Notes: generated by a model not told the origin, from the sequence alone. 64,000 nucleotides of DNA from Schistosoma haematobium (GCF_000699445.3 NC_067196.1:25437116-25501115), one strand, 5' to 3'. Shown: positions 1 through 12,786, counted from the stretch's first letter. Translations and numbers: made by a program.

Positions 1-1104
1 TTTGCCCTTGTTCTGACTATAGGTTTCATATAGACTCTGAATCGTTAGTATCGCGTTTACAGTTGCGATAGAATATCTGTAGGACAAATCAAATCCTATA
101 CGAGACATGTCGATTACATAGCAGTAAGATTATAAGCAATAAAATTGAAGTCCAAATGTGAAATTGTACTGACGACCACTTAGGGATATGACTACGGTAA
201 CGTCTATCACTCAGGAAACCAGCATCTGAAGTGATTCTGACTTCTTACAATGGATGAGAGGGCTGAGAATACTCTGTCCTAAAACTTGCACACCTCAACT
301 TACCCCACAAATTTTCACCCCGGTTGTAATGTCTGAAAAACTCAAAAAACACATGTATGATCAGCCTGTCCCTGAGCTCTGTGGTCACTCTCTCAGGTAG
401 CTAGGATCATTCTTAATCCAGTTTTCTTTTCACTTCTTTCAAGGAGTACCATTCCATAGTGTAGGGAATGGGGAAGTTATAACTACCTACATACCTCTGA
501 GAATCCTCAAGACCACCTGAACATTCGTGTGACTGAAATAGATAGTGTGATTTCGTTAGTAATTTACTTTATCCAGTCATCCGAGTTAAACATCTATTCA
601 CGAGTTACGATTGTTGTTATGATTGATTTTCATTGAGATTTCTAGGTTAACATTGAGATGACCAAATCAACAATTCACTCATGTAGCTGACTTCCATACA
701 CCAAATAAATAGATTTTAGAAGATACAACTTATATTCAACTAGAGAAGTAAAACTGTTCGTTATATAAAAAATATTTAACCAAGATAATGTGACAATTAG
801 TTACTTCTCATATAACAAGCAACTGATCTGTGGTGAAAATACAAATTTATAAACGACCATAACAAAGTATAAATTTATTTCCCATATGTTAAGTTTAATT
901 GATTTTCTATAATTCAAAGGTACACAGCTAATTCATTATTTTTGTCAAGATTACAGTATAATAAGAACGAAATGGTAGGCATTAATTTGTTAAAAACAAA
1001 AAAAAAACGTCACATTCATGTCATACTTGTCTAAATGAGTAAACACTTGTTAAATGTTCCTACTGGATAAACCCAATCAATATTGAAATAAATCATTTTC
1101 CATT

Positions 1105-1329
1105 GTTAGAAATAAATCAATATATTTGTAATATCCCAATGAGTAGAAAAATTAAATTTTCCGAAGTTAGGTCCTGGGTTCGAATCTCGTGAGGTGGGTC
1201 TGTGGATGCGCACTGCTAAGGAGTCCCATACTATTCTCTGAAAAAGTGACTTATACTGAGTCACGAAGCGTCAGAAAATTTAATTTTGCTACTCACTGGG
1301 TTATTACAAATATATTAATTTATTTATAA
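1105..1329. repeat. Inverted-repeat element with SINE sequence in its loop
   Basis: Arms 1105-1161 and 1273-1329, about 57 bp each and roughly 90% complementary, enclose about 111 bp. The loop carries a tRNA-like B box (GGTTCGAATC, near 1178) and the start of the hammerhead tail (GCACTGCTAAGGAGTCCCAT) of the common SINE described elsewhere, cut off before the GAAA part. It could be a MITE that captured SINE sequence, or an inverted duplication around a SINE. Confidence 0.6.
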
Positions 1330-2269
1330 CAATCTACCAAATGATCAATTCATTCGAAATTATCAAGTCAAACCTTGGTAATAATATCTTCAAACTCATT
1401 TTCCATTGTGTTTTCTAATTCTATACAAACAAACATTAAAAATAAAGAGGTCCAAGCTTGAACCAGATTGCTAGATGAAACGTTGGATTTACTTCAAATT
1501 CTTTCGCTGATATTTTACAGATACATTCTTCCTCCTTAATGTCTCACATCAATTCGGCGCCAAAATACTCTGAAACTATTCGATCAAACATTAACAGTGT
1601 TCAATGTCCATAGCTATTTTAATAGTTTATTCATTGATCTCTTCCTTTACTCACAGTTTAATTGCAATCACTTCCCATTGTTATTTCTTTATTATCCTTA
1701 TCTCCTCTTATCCTCCATTTCTAGTCTAGTTGATCTTTTATTTTTATATATAAATGTTCTTAAGAAGTGTAGGATGTGTGACTAGATTGTTCGAAATGTA
1801 TTGCGCTAATACATCATCATCATATAGTTCTGAGAATTTTCACTTTATTATACTATCGAAATTTATCAAAGAGACTAAATGCTTTTAACGTGTTATTGAA
1901 GTTTAACTTCAGAGATGCTAATTTTATGAAAAGTTTGTGTTATGTCCCGATAAGCATAATGAATGGTAACTTTTGGGATCCATATATGGACAAATACTAT
2001 ACGTAATATATTTTATCGTATCATTGTTAAATAACTAAACTATACATATTCATGTCCCTCTTATTATGAGCTTTATTTTGACTTATGAACTGTTATTATA
2101 CCATTTGTCATTCTTAAATTATGCCCTGTCTATTAATTACTATCTCCCACACTCACAGCCACTTTTGGCTAAATCTTGTACAAATGTTGTTTCCTATTTT
2201 ATGGTACGATGTGGTTTGTCTGGTTTGTATATAAACCCAGTCTATTTGAAATGAATAATTCATATTTCA

Positions 2270-2490
2270 GAGGCTGGGATTGGTGTTCTGGACTTAACTG
2301 ACTGGGCTAGGCAGGAAGCAGGACCGATAAGTACTCTAGATTGCTCGTACGGATTTTATGCGTCATTGGTCCGATCGATAATTCACTGCTCTCTAGTTGG
2401 CGGTATCATTACGTGATACATTAGCAGGGCACTCAGGCCACAAGTTATAACAGTTTGAGATTCTAAATTTTCATGAATAAATAATACTGT
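2270..2490 (+). repeat. Dispersed-repeat fragment with AATAAATAATA-type tail
   Basis: This stretch has higher GC than its flanks and ends in CATGAATAAATAATAC, like the tail of the GC-rich repeat at about 51,100. It looks like the 3' part of a retroposed sequence. I cannot assign it to a family. It lies just downstream (in gene orientation) of exon 8 of the nuclear receptor. Confidence 0.35.
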
Positions 2491-2538
2491 ATTTTTATTA
2501 CTACAAAAGAAACAAACAAAATACTCAAATATTCTTAC

Positions 2539-2619
2539 TTGTTTCATATTCTTTTAATAATTGAAGAATTGTTTGATAAGTTTCATATACTTTTATTGGT
2601 TCATTCAAACATTTTCCAT
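2539..2619 (-). CDS. 2DBD: 2DBD nuclear receptor, exon 8: LBD helix 8-9
   Basis: Small 81-bp exon, acceptor AATTTTACAG, donor GTAAGA. Joined in phase 1 to exon 7 it gives DGKCLNEPIKVYETYQTILQ and LLKEYET. That matches the region between helices 8 and 9 of nuclear receptor LBDs (D-G-x-C-L, followed by a helix ending in L-L). It leaves one base of a split codon, so at least one more coding exon must follow to the left. I did not find a convincing one between 1 and 2538. Confidence 0.85.
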
Positions 2620-2706
2620 CTGTAAAATTAAAGTAGTGTAGATGAAATACTAAAAAAAATATATTACAAACCAAAACCAGTGAAAATATTTCTTATTACG
2701 AAATGG

Positions 2707-2985
2707 CAAGACTATAATTTATGGACAAACCAATCACGTATAAGATAACAGGTTTCGGGTTTTTGGCGCGAAATGCATTCATTCGAATAAATAGAGTTTT
2801 GGCATTATAGCTGATGTCAGTTCATGATGAAGACCCTAAATCTAATTTCTAACCTTAATCATCAACCGTAAATCGTAATTCTAATTCCTCACACAGGTTT
2901 ATAACTCTCATTTAGTCCTGGTTATTAAGTGAACACTCTCAAGGTCAGTCTGGCATCTCTCAAAGGTCGTCTATAAATTAGTCTC
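2707..2985 (-). mobile_element. MITE copy, older (same family as 29639-29921)
   Basis: Ends resemble the 22-bp inverted termini of the copy at 29639 (ACTATAATTTATGGAC at the left, GTCGTCTATAAATTAGTC at the right), with decay. The inside matches the reverse complement of that copy along its whole length, for example TTTTGGCATTATAGC and CTAATTCCTCA. No coding capacity. It sits in intron 7 of the nuclear receptor gene. Confidence 0.75.
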
Positions 2986-4122
2986 ACCTCCGAAATTTAT
3001 GAATTGTTGAATGTATATTTCGTTCTATTCTACGAAATACTTAAACAACTCCTACGTTTTTGGAGCAACGTCTGAGTGATTGATGTATTTAATGTGTTTG
3101 GTCAAGCCCGAAACCTTCCCTGCTTATTTCAGTTTGACCAATCGGTAAGCAAAATTATCCCTTACATAAAATTTGGGAGAATGTTTCATGTAGGTTAGAT
3201 AATTGCACTTGGACGTTTGACGATTACTATCAAGTGATCAATCTGTTCAAACATTATAGTCCTATAATATAAGGTTAGTTGCTGTCTGAATACCTCAGTG
3301 ATAATATCTCTGATTGTGACCCGTGTTTGAATCATGTGGGGTGCACCAATTTGCCTAAGATTACAGATAATCCAAGGTGAAGAGTATTAGCTCATAAAAG
3401 GGAAAGCCCAAAACCCCATATTGATTGACCATTCAACGTCATTAAAGTACACCTCAGTCTCAAGTCACTTAGCCTAACACCCTGATATTTCGATTTGATC
3501 GATAGAATTTGACCATTACTCAGGACCATAATAAACATGTTAGTAATTATTACTAAATAATCAATTAACGCAAATATTTAATGGTCACTAGATTAAGGTG
3601 AAGAGGTTTTGTGAGGATTATTTTAATTTTTAGGTTGTACTCCTTGAAGACTTACCTCAACTAGGGTACCATTAAGATCAAGGAGTACTGAATAACCGTT
3701 TTGTTCAAATTTTTTACTATTCAGTGACCTACATTAAGATATTCCTGAAGCTTTAGTGACAAGTTGTGACCAGTAGAGTAAAAACGTATTGAGAATGAAA
3801 TAGTCATCACAAATGGATTATCATCTAACTGTATCGCAGACTGATTATAGTTAGACATTGATAGAGTAGTCCTAAATGGTAAATGCTTTCAATGAGACCT
3901 AAAAATTTTGGGTTACATTCCTGGTGGAAACGTCGGTAGGTACTGTTGAAAGGTCGCATACTAGAACCAAACAGCCGTCTAGTATACCATAATTTTCATT
4001 GGTACACCAAATAAGATAAATTCATAATGAACACAACTTGTGAAATCACTAGATTTGGTTAATCTTAATGTAATAATTTCAGAAACAATAATAACTAATC
4101 AACAGTCTTATCATCAACTAAC

Positions 4123-4519
4123 CTCCGTGAAATAATTCAACGCAGCATAATAAACCAATTTCTGTTTCATTTAAATTTAATGATTTCAATAATTTGTTTG
4201 TTAAATTAATTTGTTCAAATAATATTTTACACACTGAGAATTGATTTATCAAGCTTGTTTGACTTTGAATATTCAAATAAAAATATTCCTTTGTTTTATT
4301 ATTACTGAAATCTTGAGATAATTGAATTAAAATAATTGGATAGATACTTTGTTGAATTAAAATTTTCATATCATACTCTGAAAGATCTTGGAAACTAGGG
4401 ATAGATTGGGCAAATTGAATAATTTCATAAATATGACTTTCAAAATATTTCATTAAATTGTGCCATAGAATTTCTGGATTTTGTTTGGTTTCATCTAAGA
4501 AGTGTAGATTTTCAGGTAA
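4123..4519 (-). CDS. 2DBD: 2DBD nuclear receptor, exon 7: LBD helices 3 to about 8
   Basis: 397 bp, acceptor TTTTATTCAAG, donor GTTAGT (a weaker match than the others). It reads LPENLHFLDETKQN and then the LBD signature region: IIQFAQSIPSFQDLSEYDM followed by KILIQQSIYPIILIQLSQDF, matching helix 3 to helix 5 of nuclear receptors (FA-x-x-IP-x-F-x-x-L). It ends with LNETEIGLLCCVELFHG, the helix 7-8 part, where other receptors have an E-x-A-L-L pattern. Phase 0 start and phase 1 end match exons 6 and 8. Confidence 0.92.
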
Positions 4520-5198
4520 CTTGAATAAAAGAAGATATACATGTTATTTTTTACGGTATTATGGTTTAAAAATTGAACTGACCAATCCAGAAAACCAATG
4601 GAAAAAAAGGTTATTGAATATATGATTTCAGTGCTTCTCTCTCAACTCGATATCAGTTCATGACAAGAATTTACATCCTAGTTAAACTGTCTCGGTAAAC
4701 AATAATTACCTGTCCGTCGTCAGTGGATTTCCCAAATTTGTAATATGATTTTAAGTATTTATCACCCCTAGTATATGCCAGAAAAGCCGACTAATTATAT
4801 TCAGTGGTTATTAACGGGAATAAATAACTTGAATAAACAATTACTTGTTATGACCTTTTATTGTTTGATTTTTTCCTCGAAATGTTTGGATTCATCGATT
4901 AAAATGTATTTTGTCGGAAGACTACAAATCTGCTTCAATTTCGGCATATTTTATCATTTGTAACTAACCGATTCACTTTTTGGAATTACTGGTGTTTTTT
5001 CACATTAATGTCTGTTTACATCTGTTCATGTACTAACTACTATCTTTCACACTTTTATGTTGTGCATTTAATTTACACAATATTTTGTTGATAAACGCAT
5101 ATTTAAACTTCCTAATAATTCGTGAAGTTTATACTACTTATTTTTTATTAAGTAGTATATTTTTGTTAGAAAAAATATTCTGGAGTAAGATTTAAAAA

Positions 5199-5242
5199 TA
5201 TTCCAGCAAAAGGATAAAAATAATTATCCCTTCGCTGGAATA
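5199..5242. repeat. Short hairpin in intron 6
   Basis: The outer arms TATTCCAGC and GCTGGAATA and the inner arms AGGATAA and TTATCCC can form a near-perfect stem of about 16 pairs with small bulges. It lies about 90 bp past the exon 6 donor. Function unknown; it may be chance or a small repeat relic. Confidence 0.4.
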
Positions 5243-5329
5243 CCTTTAAGTCTTCTTCAATGACACAAGGACTTTCTTTCGATATTTTCAATCACTTTAA
5301 AATTATATTATTTTACATTTCGAACTTAC

Positions 5330-6265
5330 TTTACACTGACAATGAAGTAACTGAAATGCAGCATTTCTAATATTCCGAAGAAGCTCATCGTTTCGAGTAG
5401 ACTGATTATTTAACCTTAATAGGTGTATTGTTTCATTGCATTCATTTGTAATGTTAGAAGATTGCAAATGCACGGGTGAATTATGAAAATCAGATATGCT
5501 TCGATTTGAATGTAAATTTGATTCATTGTGTTCATCTGAATTATCATCAGTATATTTGTTGGTCATATAAAAATCCAGGTAATTTGATGTGTTCAATATA
5601 TCATTTGCTATTGGAATTAACTGTGATGATGACATTCTTGAAAATGTTAAATTATTATTTACAGATGTATTAGTTATTGTATCATTATTGATATTATTAT
5701 TATTACTATAAGTTGATTCATATTCATTATTACAAACCATTCCGTACATATTATTTGAAGTATTATAAGAATAATGAGCTTTGATCGAATCAATGCTAGG
5801 AATTTCTTGTATACATTTATTTAAACTTGAATAAGTAGTAATATTAGTTGATTTTAACTGTTCCATCATGAATTCTTTATCTATATCAATTTTCTCTAAT
5901 AAATTTAATAATCGAGGTTGCTGTTGTTGATCATATTGCTTTTGATTAGGACCAATTGATCTATTATTAATTTGATCATCTTCATAAGTAGACAATTGAT
6001 TATCAATAATTATAATTGGTGATTCTAATAAACTACTACTACTACCACTAGTTTGTCTATATTTCATTCGATTTCTTTCATCATTATCACCTAATTCATA
6101 TGTGTATTCATAATCTTTTTTGTTTGAATATATTGGGAAATCAGTTTTATCTTGTGATATATTTAATTGATACGTTGATGGTGTTATTAATGATTCTGTT
6201 GAATCATTAAATATTGGTTTATTATAAGTTGTATATAGTTTTGAATTTTTAGGCATATGGATCCG
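5330..6265 (-). CDS. 2DBD: 2DBD nuclear receptor, exon 6: hinge and start of LBD
   Basis: 936 bp, exactly 312 codons, acceptor TGTTTTTCAG and donor GTAAGT, phase 0 on both sides. Starts RIHMPKNSKLYTTYNKPIF; most of it is Asn/Ser-rich with a short Gln run. The last part (NDELLRNIRNAAFQLLHCQCK) looks helical and may be the beginning of the ligand-binding domain. An ATG near the start of the exon is internal, not a gene start, because the upstream exon joins in frame. Confidence 0.9.
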
Positions 6266-6712
6266 CTGAAAAACAGAAAAAAGATATGCAGTACGAGATT
6301 ATAAGTAAAATTAGGTGGTATTACCTATTTGTCATATGATCTTAGAAGTGTAATCAGTAGTATTACTTAAACGTTGGATGAATTTTAATAGATAAATGAT
6401 TGTAGGTAGTTGACAGAAAAACTTTGACTTACTAATATTTATATTAGTATAAAAGTATCCTAACATAAGTGCTAAGATATTTCATATATACACTGTAAAA
6501 CTGACCTGTTGAACGCTAATGAAATCTAGTCTATCGATATAGAAACTTTATTACCGACAAACCTATTAGAATGTTACACCCCCCATTTTAACTGATACAG
6601 ATAAACCTGGAATATCAGAGGACTAAGTGAACTAGTCGAACAAAATCCTTAAAAATCATCTATGAGCAGAATGGGTTTTGTGGAGATTTTAGAAATTTCA
6701 CAGATTGAAATT

Positions 6713-6877
6713 ATGAGTCAGTTGAAGCTAGACCACCATTGAAAACCTGGAAGCACTGGACGGCCGTTTCGTCCTAGTATGGGACTCCTCAGCAGTGCCT
6801 CAGAGTCCCATACTAGGACGAAACGGCCGTCCAGTGCTTCCAGGTTTTCAATGGTGGTCTAGCTTCAACTGACTCAT
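6713..6877. repeat. 75-bp perfect inverted repeat made of two SINE tails, tail to tail
   Basis: Arms 6713-6787 and 6803-6877 are exact reverse complements, separated by 15 bp. Each arm is the 3' part of the common hammerhead SINE (from GAGTCCC through GGCCGTCC, GGTTTTC and GACTCAT). The minus-strand copy extends into the spacer and has a complete hammerhead; the plus-strand copy lacks the CTGANGA core. Intron 5 of the nuclear receptor. Confidence 0.9.
6753..6798 (-). ncRNA. Hammerhead ribozyme motif, best-preserved copy
   Basis: Read on the minus strand: stem I GCACUG pairs with CAGUGC; core CUGAGGA fits the consensus CUGANGA; stem II GUCC pairs with GGAC around loop CAUACUA; then GAAA; stem III ACGG pairs with CCGU; cleavage triplet GUC before CAGUGC. 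The predicted cut is between 6759 and 6758. All invariant core bases are present, since the one difference from the usual CUGAUGA is at the free position 7. It is oriented like the nuclear receptor transcript that it lies in. Activity is inferred, not shown. Confidence 0.8.
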
Positions 6878-7744
6878 GGTTTCAATCATCTATGAGCATT
6901 ATTCAGATATGGAAACAACGAAAATTAATGTTAAAACTGTTCACAACACTGAGCTTTGAAATTATTATCAACCAAAAAACTTTGATGTCTATCAAAGGAT
7001 CTTGTGACTGAAGTTTGTTTTTCGAACAGAGTAATATTTTAAGGATTTCCTTAGTCAAAGTTCATTACTGTCTTTAGGCTAAATGACATGGCTGATAAGT
7101 TGAATGTATTCAAATAGTAGTCGAAACATCGTTCCACTATTTCAGCATCATAAGTGAGTTAAGTAAAATTGTTTGTTCTGACTTCGGAACAGGAAAACTA
7201 AGCGGCAAATAACGAATCATAATAAACAAGGAATAAGAACGAATCACGAGATAACAGTAATTAATGTTTAGTGATAACATGTAAATTATTAAAAATGAAC
7301 GGGTGATTGGTAAAATACCCAGAAGAAATACTTGATTATTATTTTTTGGTCTATCCCACCTGAACACGCTATCCCATAGACTAAGGTGGTTATATGTAGT
7401 CAGATGGAAATATTCTGATGGTATTCATCTACGAAAAACCACTTACTACTACAAGAACATAAATCCGCTGTATTATTGAGATTATTGTTAGTACCCTAAT
7501 AGGTAATAATATCAGTCGACATTTAATCACTTCATTATAATAAGTTATTGAATCACAAGCATCCTAGGTCAAGTAACCTTGATTAACTTAGCACAACACA
7601 GTAAACCCAACCACAAAATATCAAGTGAGGAATCACGATCAAGACAGATGAGAATGACTAGAATGTCACTGATAATTTTGTCCTCAATTAAGCTTACCTC
7701 AAAGGTTACCCTCTTTAAGATCACCGACATCACATTGACCACTA

Positions 7745-9690
7745 AAGGACCTGACCATCCTGATGGGGGACCTAAAAGGTATCAAAGAACCACTAACTTC
7801 GACGTCTCAGGAGGTTCTGAGTCGCAACAAGCATAATCATAGGGAATGGATACCTATCGATACTCTGGACAATGTCAACAAAGGAAGAACAAGAAGACAG
7901 CAATTAACAACAACCGAACAAGAACAGAGAAACTCAAGCCACAAACTGAATACATTGAAGAAAACAAACAAGTGAAGAGGAGCATTAAATTTGACAAGCA
8001 GAAATACGTAGAAGCTCTAGCAATGACAACAAAAAATCTGCAAGACAAAGAAATATAAAACAACTACGTGACACAACGAAGAAACTGGCAGGAATATATC
8101 GTAAACCAGAGAGACCAGTCAAGGGAAAAGAAGGCAAGCCAATCACCGAAATTCAAGAACAGAGGAACAGATGGATGGAATACTTCGAATAACTCTTGAA
8201 TTGACCAGCTCCATTGAATCCATGGGAGTGAGAAAGCAGCAGGACCTGAAAATATACCGGCTGAAGCACTGAAGTCAGGAATGAAAGTAACTGCAAACAT
8301 GCTCGACGTTCTATTCAGGAAGATTTGGGAGGGAGAACAAGTGCCAACGTACTGGAAAGAAGGATAACTCATCAAGATACCAAAGAAAGAAGGTCTGAGC
8401 AAATGTGAGAACTACAGAGGCATCACAGTACTATCAGTACCGGGAAACGTTTTATTGGAGCGTTGGTGAGTTGGATGAAAGATTCGGTAGACTCACAGCT
8501 TCGAGATCAACAGTCTGAATTCCGTAAGGGGCGGTTATGCAAAGATCAAATCGCGACACTACGGACCATCGTTGAACAATCAATTAAATGGAACTTGTCA
8601 CTATACATCAAATTCCTTGATTATGAGAGAGCATTTGATAGTGTTCATAGGAGAGTCTCATAAAACCCTCTTCAACACTATGGCGTACCTCAGAATACCA
8701 TCAATATCATCCGGAATTCATACGACGGACTACATTACAAAGTCGTACATGAAGGCCAGCTGACAGACTCATTCAAAGTCAAGACCGGAGTCAGACAAGA
8801 CTGCTTACTCCCGCCCTTCCCCTTTCTTCTGGTGGTTGACTAGATTATGAAGACCTCGACATCTGACGGGAAGCACGGAATACAATGGTTAGCGTGGATG
8901 CAACTGCATGGTTTTTACATTGCAAACCACCCAGCTCTTCTATCCCATATTCATCAACAAATGCAAGTCAAGACAAAGAGTGTAGCAGCAGCTCCTGCAT
9001 CCGTAGGCCTCAACATACAGAAGAGAGAAAGCGTAATCGTCAAATACAATACGGAGAACAACAATACAATCTTACTTCATGAAGAAACCCTGGAACATAT
9101 GGGAACATTCACGTACATGGACAGCATCATCGATGAACGTGGAGGATCTGATGCAGAAGTAAAGGTAAGGATTGGTAAAGCAAAGACAGAATCCCTAAAG
9201 TTGAAGAACATATGGAACTCAAAACAACTGTCAACCAATATCCAAGTCAAAATCTTCATTACGAACGTCAAGACAGTTAGTTCCATTGTACGGAGCCGAA
9301 ATTCGGAAAGCTATCACAACCATCATCAAATAAGTACAAATATCTATAAGCAATTGTCTACGCAAGATACTCAATGTCCGTTGACCGGATACTATCAGCA
9401 ACAGCCTACTATGGGAGAGAACAAACCAGATACCAGCTCAAGAGGAAATTAAGAAACGATACTGAAAGTGAATAGAACATACATTACGAAAATTGCCAAA
9501 TTGCATCACGAAGCAAGCACTAACTTGGAATCCTAAAGGGAAATGGAAAAGAGGAAGATCAAAGGATGAATAGCAATTGGAAACAACTGGAAAGGATTGT
9601 CCAGGACAGAGTTTGATGTAGAATGTTAGTGGATGGCTTATAGCTCCTCCACGATGAGTAAGAGGTGTAAGTAAGTAATACCATATTGCT
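7745..9690 (+). mobile_element. RTE-type LINE copy A, badly decayed
   Basis: Matches copies B and C in order but with many changes. Recognisable parts are the endonuclease piece TILMGDLK (shortened by an internal deletion), an RT region with KFLDYERAFDSVHRR (motif A) and a C-terminal piece with ETLEHMGTFTYMDSIIDERGG. The tail ends in GTAAGTAAGTAA, a short tandem tail instead of poly-A as in RTE elements. It has several stops and frameshifts and is antisense to the receptor gene, in intron 5. The left border is approximate. Confidence 0.8.
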
Positions 9691-9765
9691 AGCCATAAAA
9701 AAAGAACAGCAAATGTAACTTTAAATTATTGTTTAATATTTAGTTAAATCACTCGAAAAAATTAC

Positions 9766-11327
9766 CTTCCTTCGTAGATTTATATTATCTGTCCATTCAG
9801 ATGACATATTAGATATCATAGCTTGGTTTTCATTTCCTATAACATCCTCTTGTTTAAGTGAATTATTATTACAGGAATAATTGTTTATTGAATCATCTTT
9901 GATGACTTTATGTAGTCTAGATGTAGTGAAATTTTCTAAAATACTATCAGTATTATTCATCTGTTGATATTTATCTACATTAAATTGAAATAATAACTTT
10001 GAAGTTTGACAATTATCTTCTTGATAACTTGTTTGATTACATAATTTCGGTTTAACTGAAACCGATGTATGATATCGATTTAAAAAAGATTTTGACGGTG
10101 AATAATAATATTGACTACTACCTGAGGAAGTGAATGATGAATGTAGATTTTTAAATAAACATCGTTTATTTTGAACTACTGTATTATCATTATTGTAAAT
10201 ATTATTACTGTCAGTATTATTATTCATAACAACAATAGGAGAAGTATTCAATTGTTTAATAGTAGGCAATGAACATAGATCTTGGCATTCTTCTTCATAA
10301 ATATTAGTTAAATAATTTTCATTCTGTACATCATTATATTCAGTTATGATTGTTGAATTAGAAAATTTATTACAATCATTATGATTTAAATGATGAAATA
10401 TTGGTTTATTATGATCTTGTTCAGTTAATTCATATGAATCATTCGATTGTTGTTTATCAATATTGATTGAATGGTGTATTGGAAAATCTTTTTCATGTTG
10501 ACTATAGAATTGTGCTGCTCTAGACAAATTTATTAAACCAATTGACGGATAATTATTATTTATTAATTCATTAAATTCTTTTTGTTTATTTAAACAATCT
10601 ACACTTTCTGGCATTGATTTTGTTGCCATGATAGTAGTATTCATTGCCGGTGGTGGTTGTGGTGGTGGAAGATGAGGCGATGTTCCTGTTGCAACTAAAA
10701 TCATTGCTTCAGAATTAGTCGAAGTTGAGGATAGTTGTGATGTGGGATTAACGATGAATTCATCATCCTGACTAGATAAACAATTATTTTCACAGAATTG
10801 TATTTCATTTGAATCTTGATGACAAATTGTTTGGATATGCACTGAAGGTGTACAATGTTGATATAACGATGTAAAATCTACTTTTGACGGTATTCGTAGA
10901 TTATTATCATTATCACTTAATTCATGTAATTCATTACCTTGTTCTGTAAGTTTTACATTGATATTTGATTCTATAGTTGACGACTGTTGATAAGGTGCTG
11001 TAATTAAATGTGTCAAATCTGTAGTTTTTATAGTGGATTGATTTAAGCAGTTCTGGTTTGAAATCATACTCTCTTTACTATTATTATTATTATCATTAAT
11101 TTTATATTCATAATGGTCTTGATTTAATGAATCATTCAGTTTATGTAATGAATTATTTATTGGGGATAATAAATTATATGATGAATGGTAATTTGAAATT
11201 ACTGGACAATTGGATTTCGAATATTGTTTAGAATATACAGTTGAATTGGATACTGCTGATCGAATTTGTTCAATTTCAACGGCACAACGATGTTTAATGG
11301 CATTAGGTTGACGACCGATACGACTGC
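9766..11327 (-). CDS. 2DBD: 2DBD nuclear receptor, exon 5: C-terminal extension and long hinge
   Basis: 1,562 bp, 520 codons plus two bases, acceptor TTTTTCCAG, donor AAG-GTAATT. It opens with GSRIGRQPNAIKHRCAVEIE, the C-terminal extension that follows the second DBD in this family, and then becomes low-complexity Asn/Ser/Thr-rich sequence with a Pro-rich patch (PHLPPPQPPPA). I see no further domain. With exon 6 it makes a hinge of roughly 800 residues, far longer than the usual 50-150. No in-frame stop interrupts it, which argues for a live gene. Confidence 0.93.
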
Positions 11328-12786
11328 CTGGAAAAAGTTTATATGAGAATTAAAAAATAAATAATTATATCAAAATTAACTAAATGAATGTTAAGTGTTT
11401 ATGGAGGATTGCTTAATTTAGGTCTATTTTCATGATAGGCTAACAATGGCTGGTTGAGTCACATCATTAAGATTCTTTTAAGTTATAAGTGTAAGCCATT
11501 GAATTTCGAATCAATAGTCTACGAGAACTACACTTTTCTAAAGATTTGAAGGTTTTGAATATAATCATGTGTGGTCATGGGTCCTTACAGTTGACGAGTC
11601 TAACTAGAAAGATACGATAGTTCGTTTATCGTTAATCTCTATGTTAGATGTCGGACAAGAATCTTTCTGTGAAGTCACTTCTGTAATGAACAGAAGTTAT
11701 AATGCGATTCTTCTTCACAAGAACTGAGTACATGCTTCTTAGACCCAGTCTTCCACTCCTAATAAGTCGGTAGTGATACTGACAGCTCTATATACCAACT
11801 ACTTCAATATAGTTCAACAGCAAATGTGGTGGTCGATTATAGGCTAAAATACTACAATGAACAGGGAATTATACGAGGAAATTTCACGAGGATTTCTAGT
11901 TCAATCCATTAATAACTAGATCATCACGATGACTCTCTCACTGTATCAATGGTTCCCAGTCAATTTACACTATTTCTAGAGAAATACGCGTAAAAATATA
12001 CATACAATGTTTTCCACCTAATATAAATCCATAGTGAAGATTGAATACCAACCAAAATAAGTAACCATATACCGAGATTAAACAAACTCAGACATTACAA
12101 TAATCTAAATAATGGAAATTATTACATAAATCGCGTTAATCATCGCATAAACGGAATGATCCATTTAATACACTCATTGAAGACAAAACTATTTTCGGTT
12201 CAAAACGATTTCCCATAACTTATCTCTATTATGTGCAATCAAATTACTTGTCGTTTATGAACTTATTAAATTCTAAATACCGCTGAATTTTCTTTAAAAT
12301 CATACTACTTTATGAATAGCATAAACATGTATATCTGATAGTTAATATCGTTTTGAATTTTCTTTTACATTTGAAGGCAACTTAATGAGAATAAAAATAT
12401 CATCTATGTGAACATTGTTGTATCAACTGACATATCTCATTTTACTTTCGTATAAAGAGGACAGCCAAATGTATTTGAATACAAAATTACAGAATCTCTT
12501 AGTAAAATTTAAGAACCATAAAGTAAATACTTCATATGCAAAATATCCATCAATTGTTTTAGATGTTGTTGTTCCATAGTTTCAATACCAATTACTCTCT
12601 GTTATAGTTCTCTTTTCTTCGATTTCCTCTAACTTCTGCCGCCGGGCATTCTAATTTTGATTGGTGATACATACTACCTATATCTGTCGATATCAGTAGC
12701 ATACACCAAAATACTACTACTCTATCATTGACATCTAAATATAACTGTATTACTGTGGATAATCAGAATAGTGTGTATGTACTCAC

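Noticed and set aside
1374..1420. A 47-bp stretch on the minus strand with a good acceptor (TTTGTTTGTATAG) that would continue the receptor frame after exon 8.
   Set aside because: The donor would be GTTTGA, the peptide (KLENTMENEFEDIITK) does not look like LBD helix 10, and a short open frame of this size is expected by chance.
7137..7367. Small minus-strand frame (76 codons) as a gene.
   Set aside because: No motif, no splice context and composition like the rest of the intron.
9733..9765. Continuation of exon 5 to the in-frame stop at 9733 as a natural C-terminus.
   Set aside because: A consensus donor GTAATT at 9765 joins in phase to exon 6, which leads into a real ligand-binding domain; a short isoform without an LBD is possible but has no other support.
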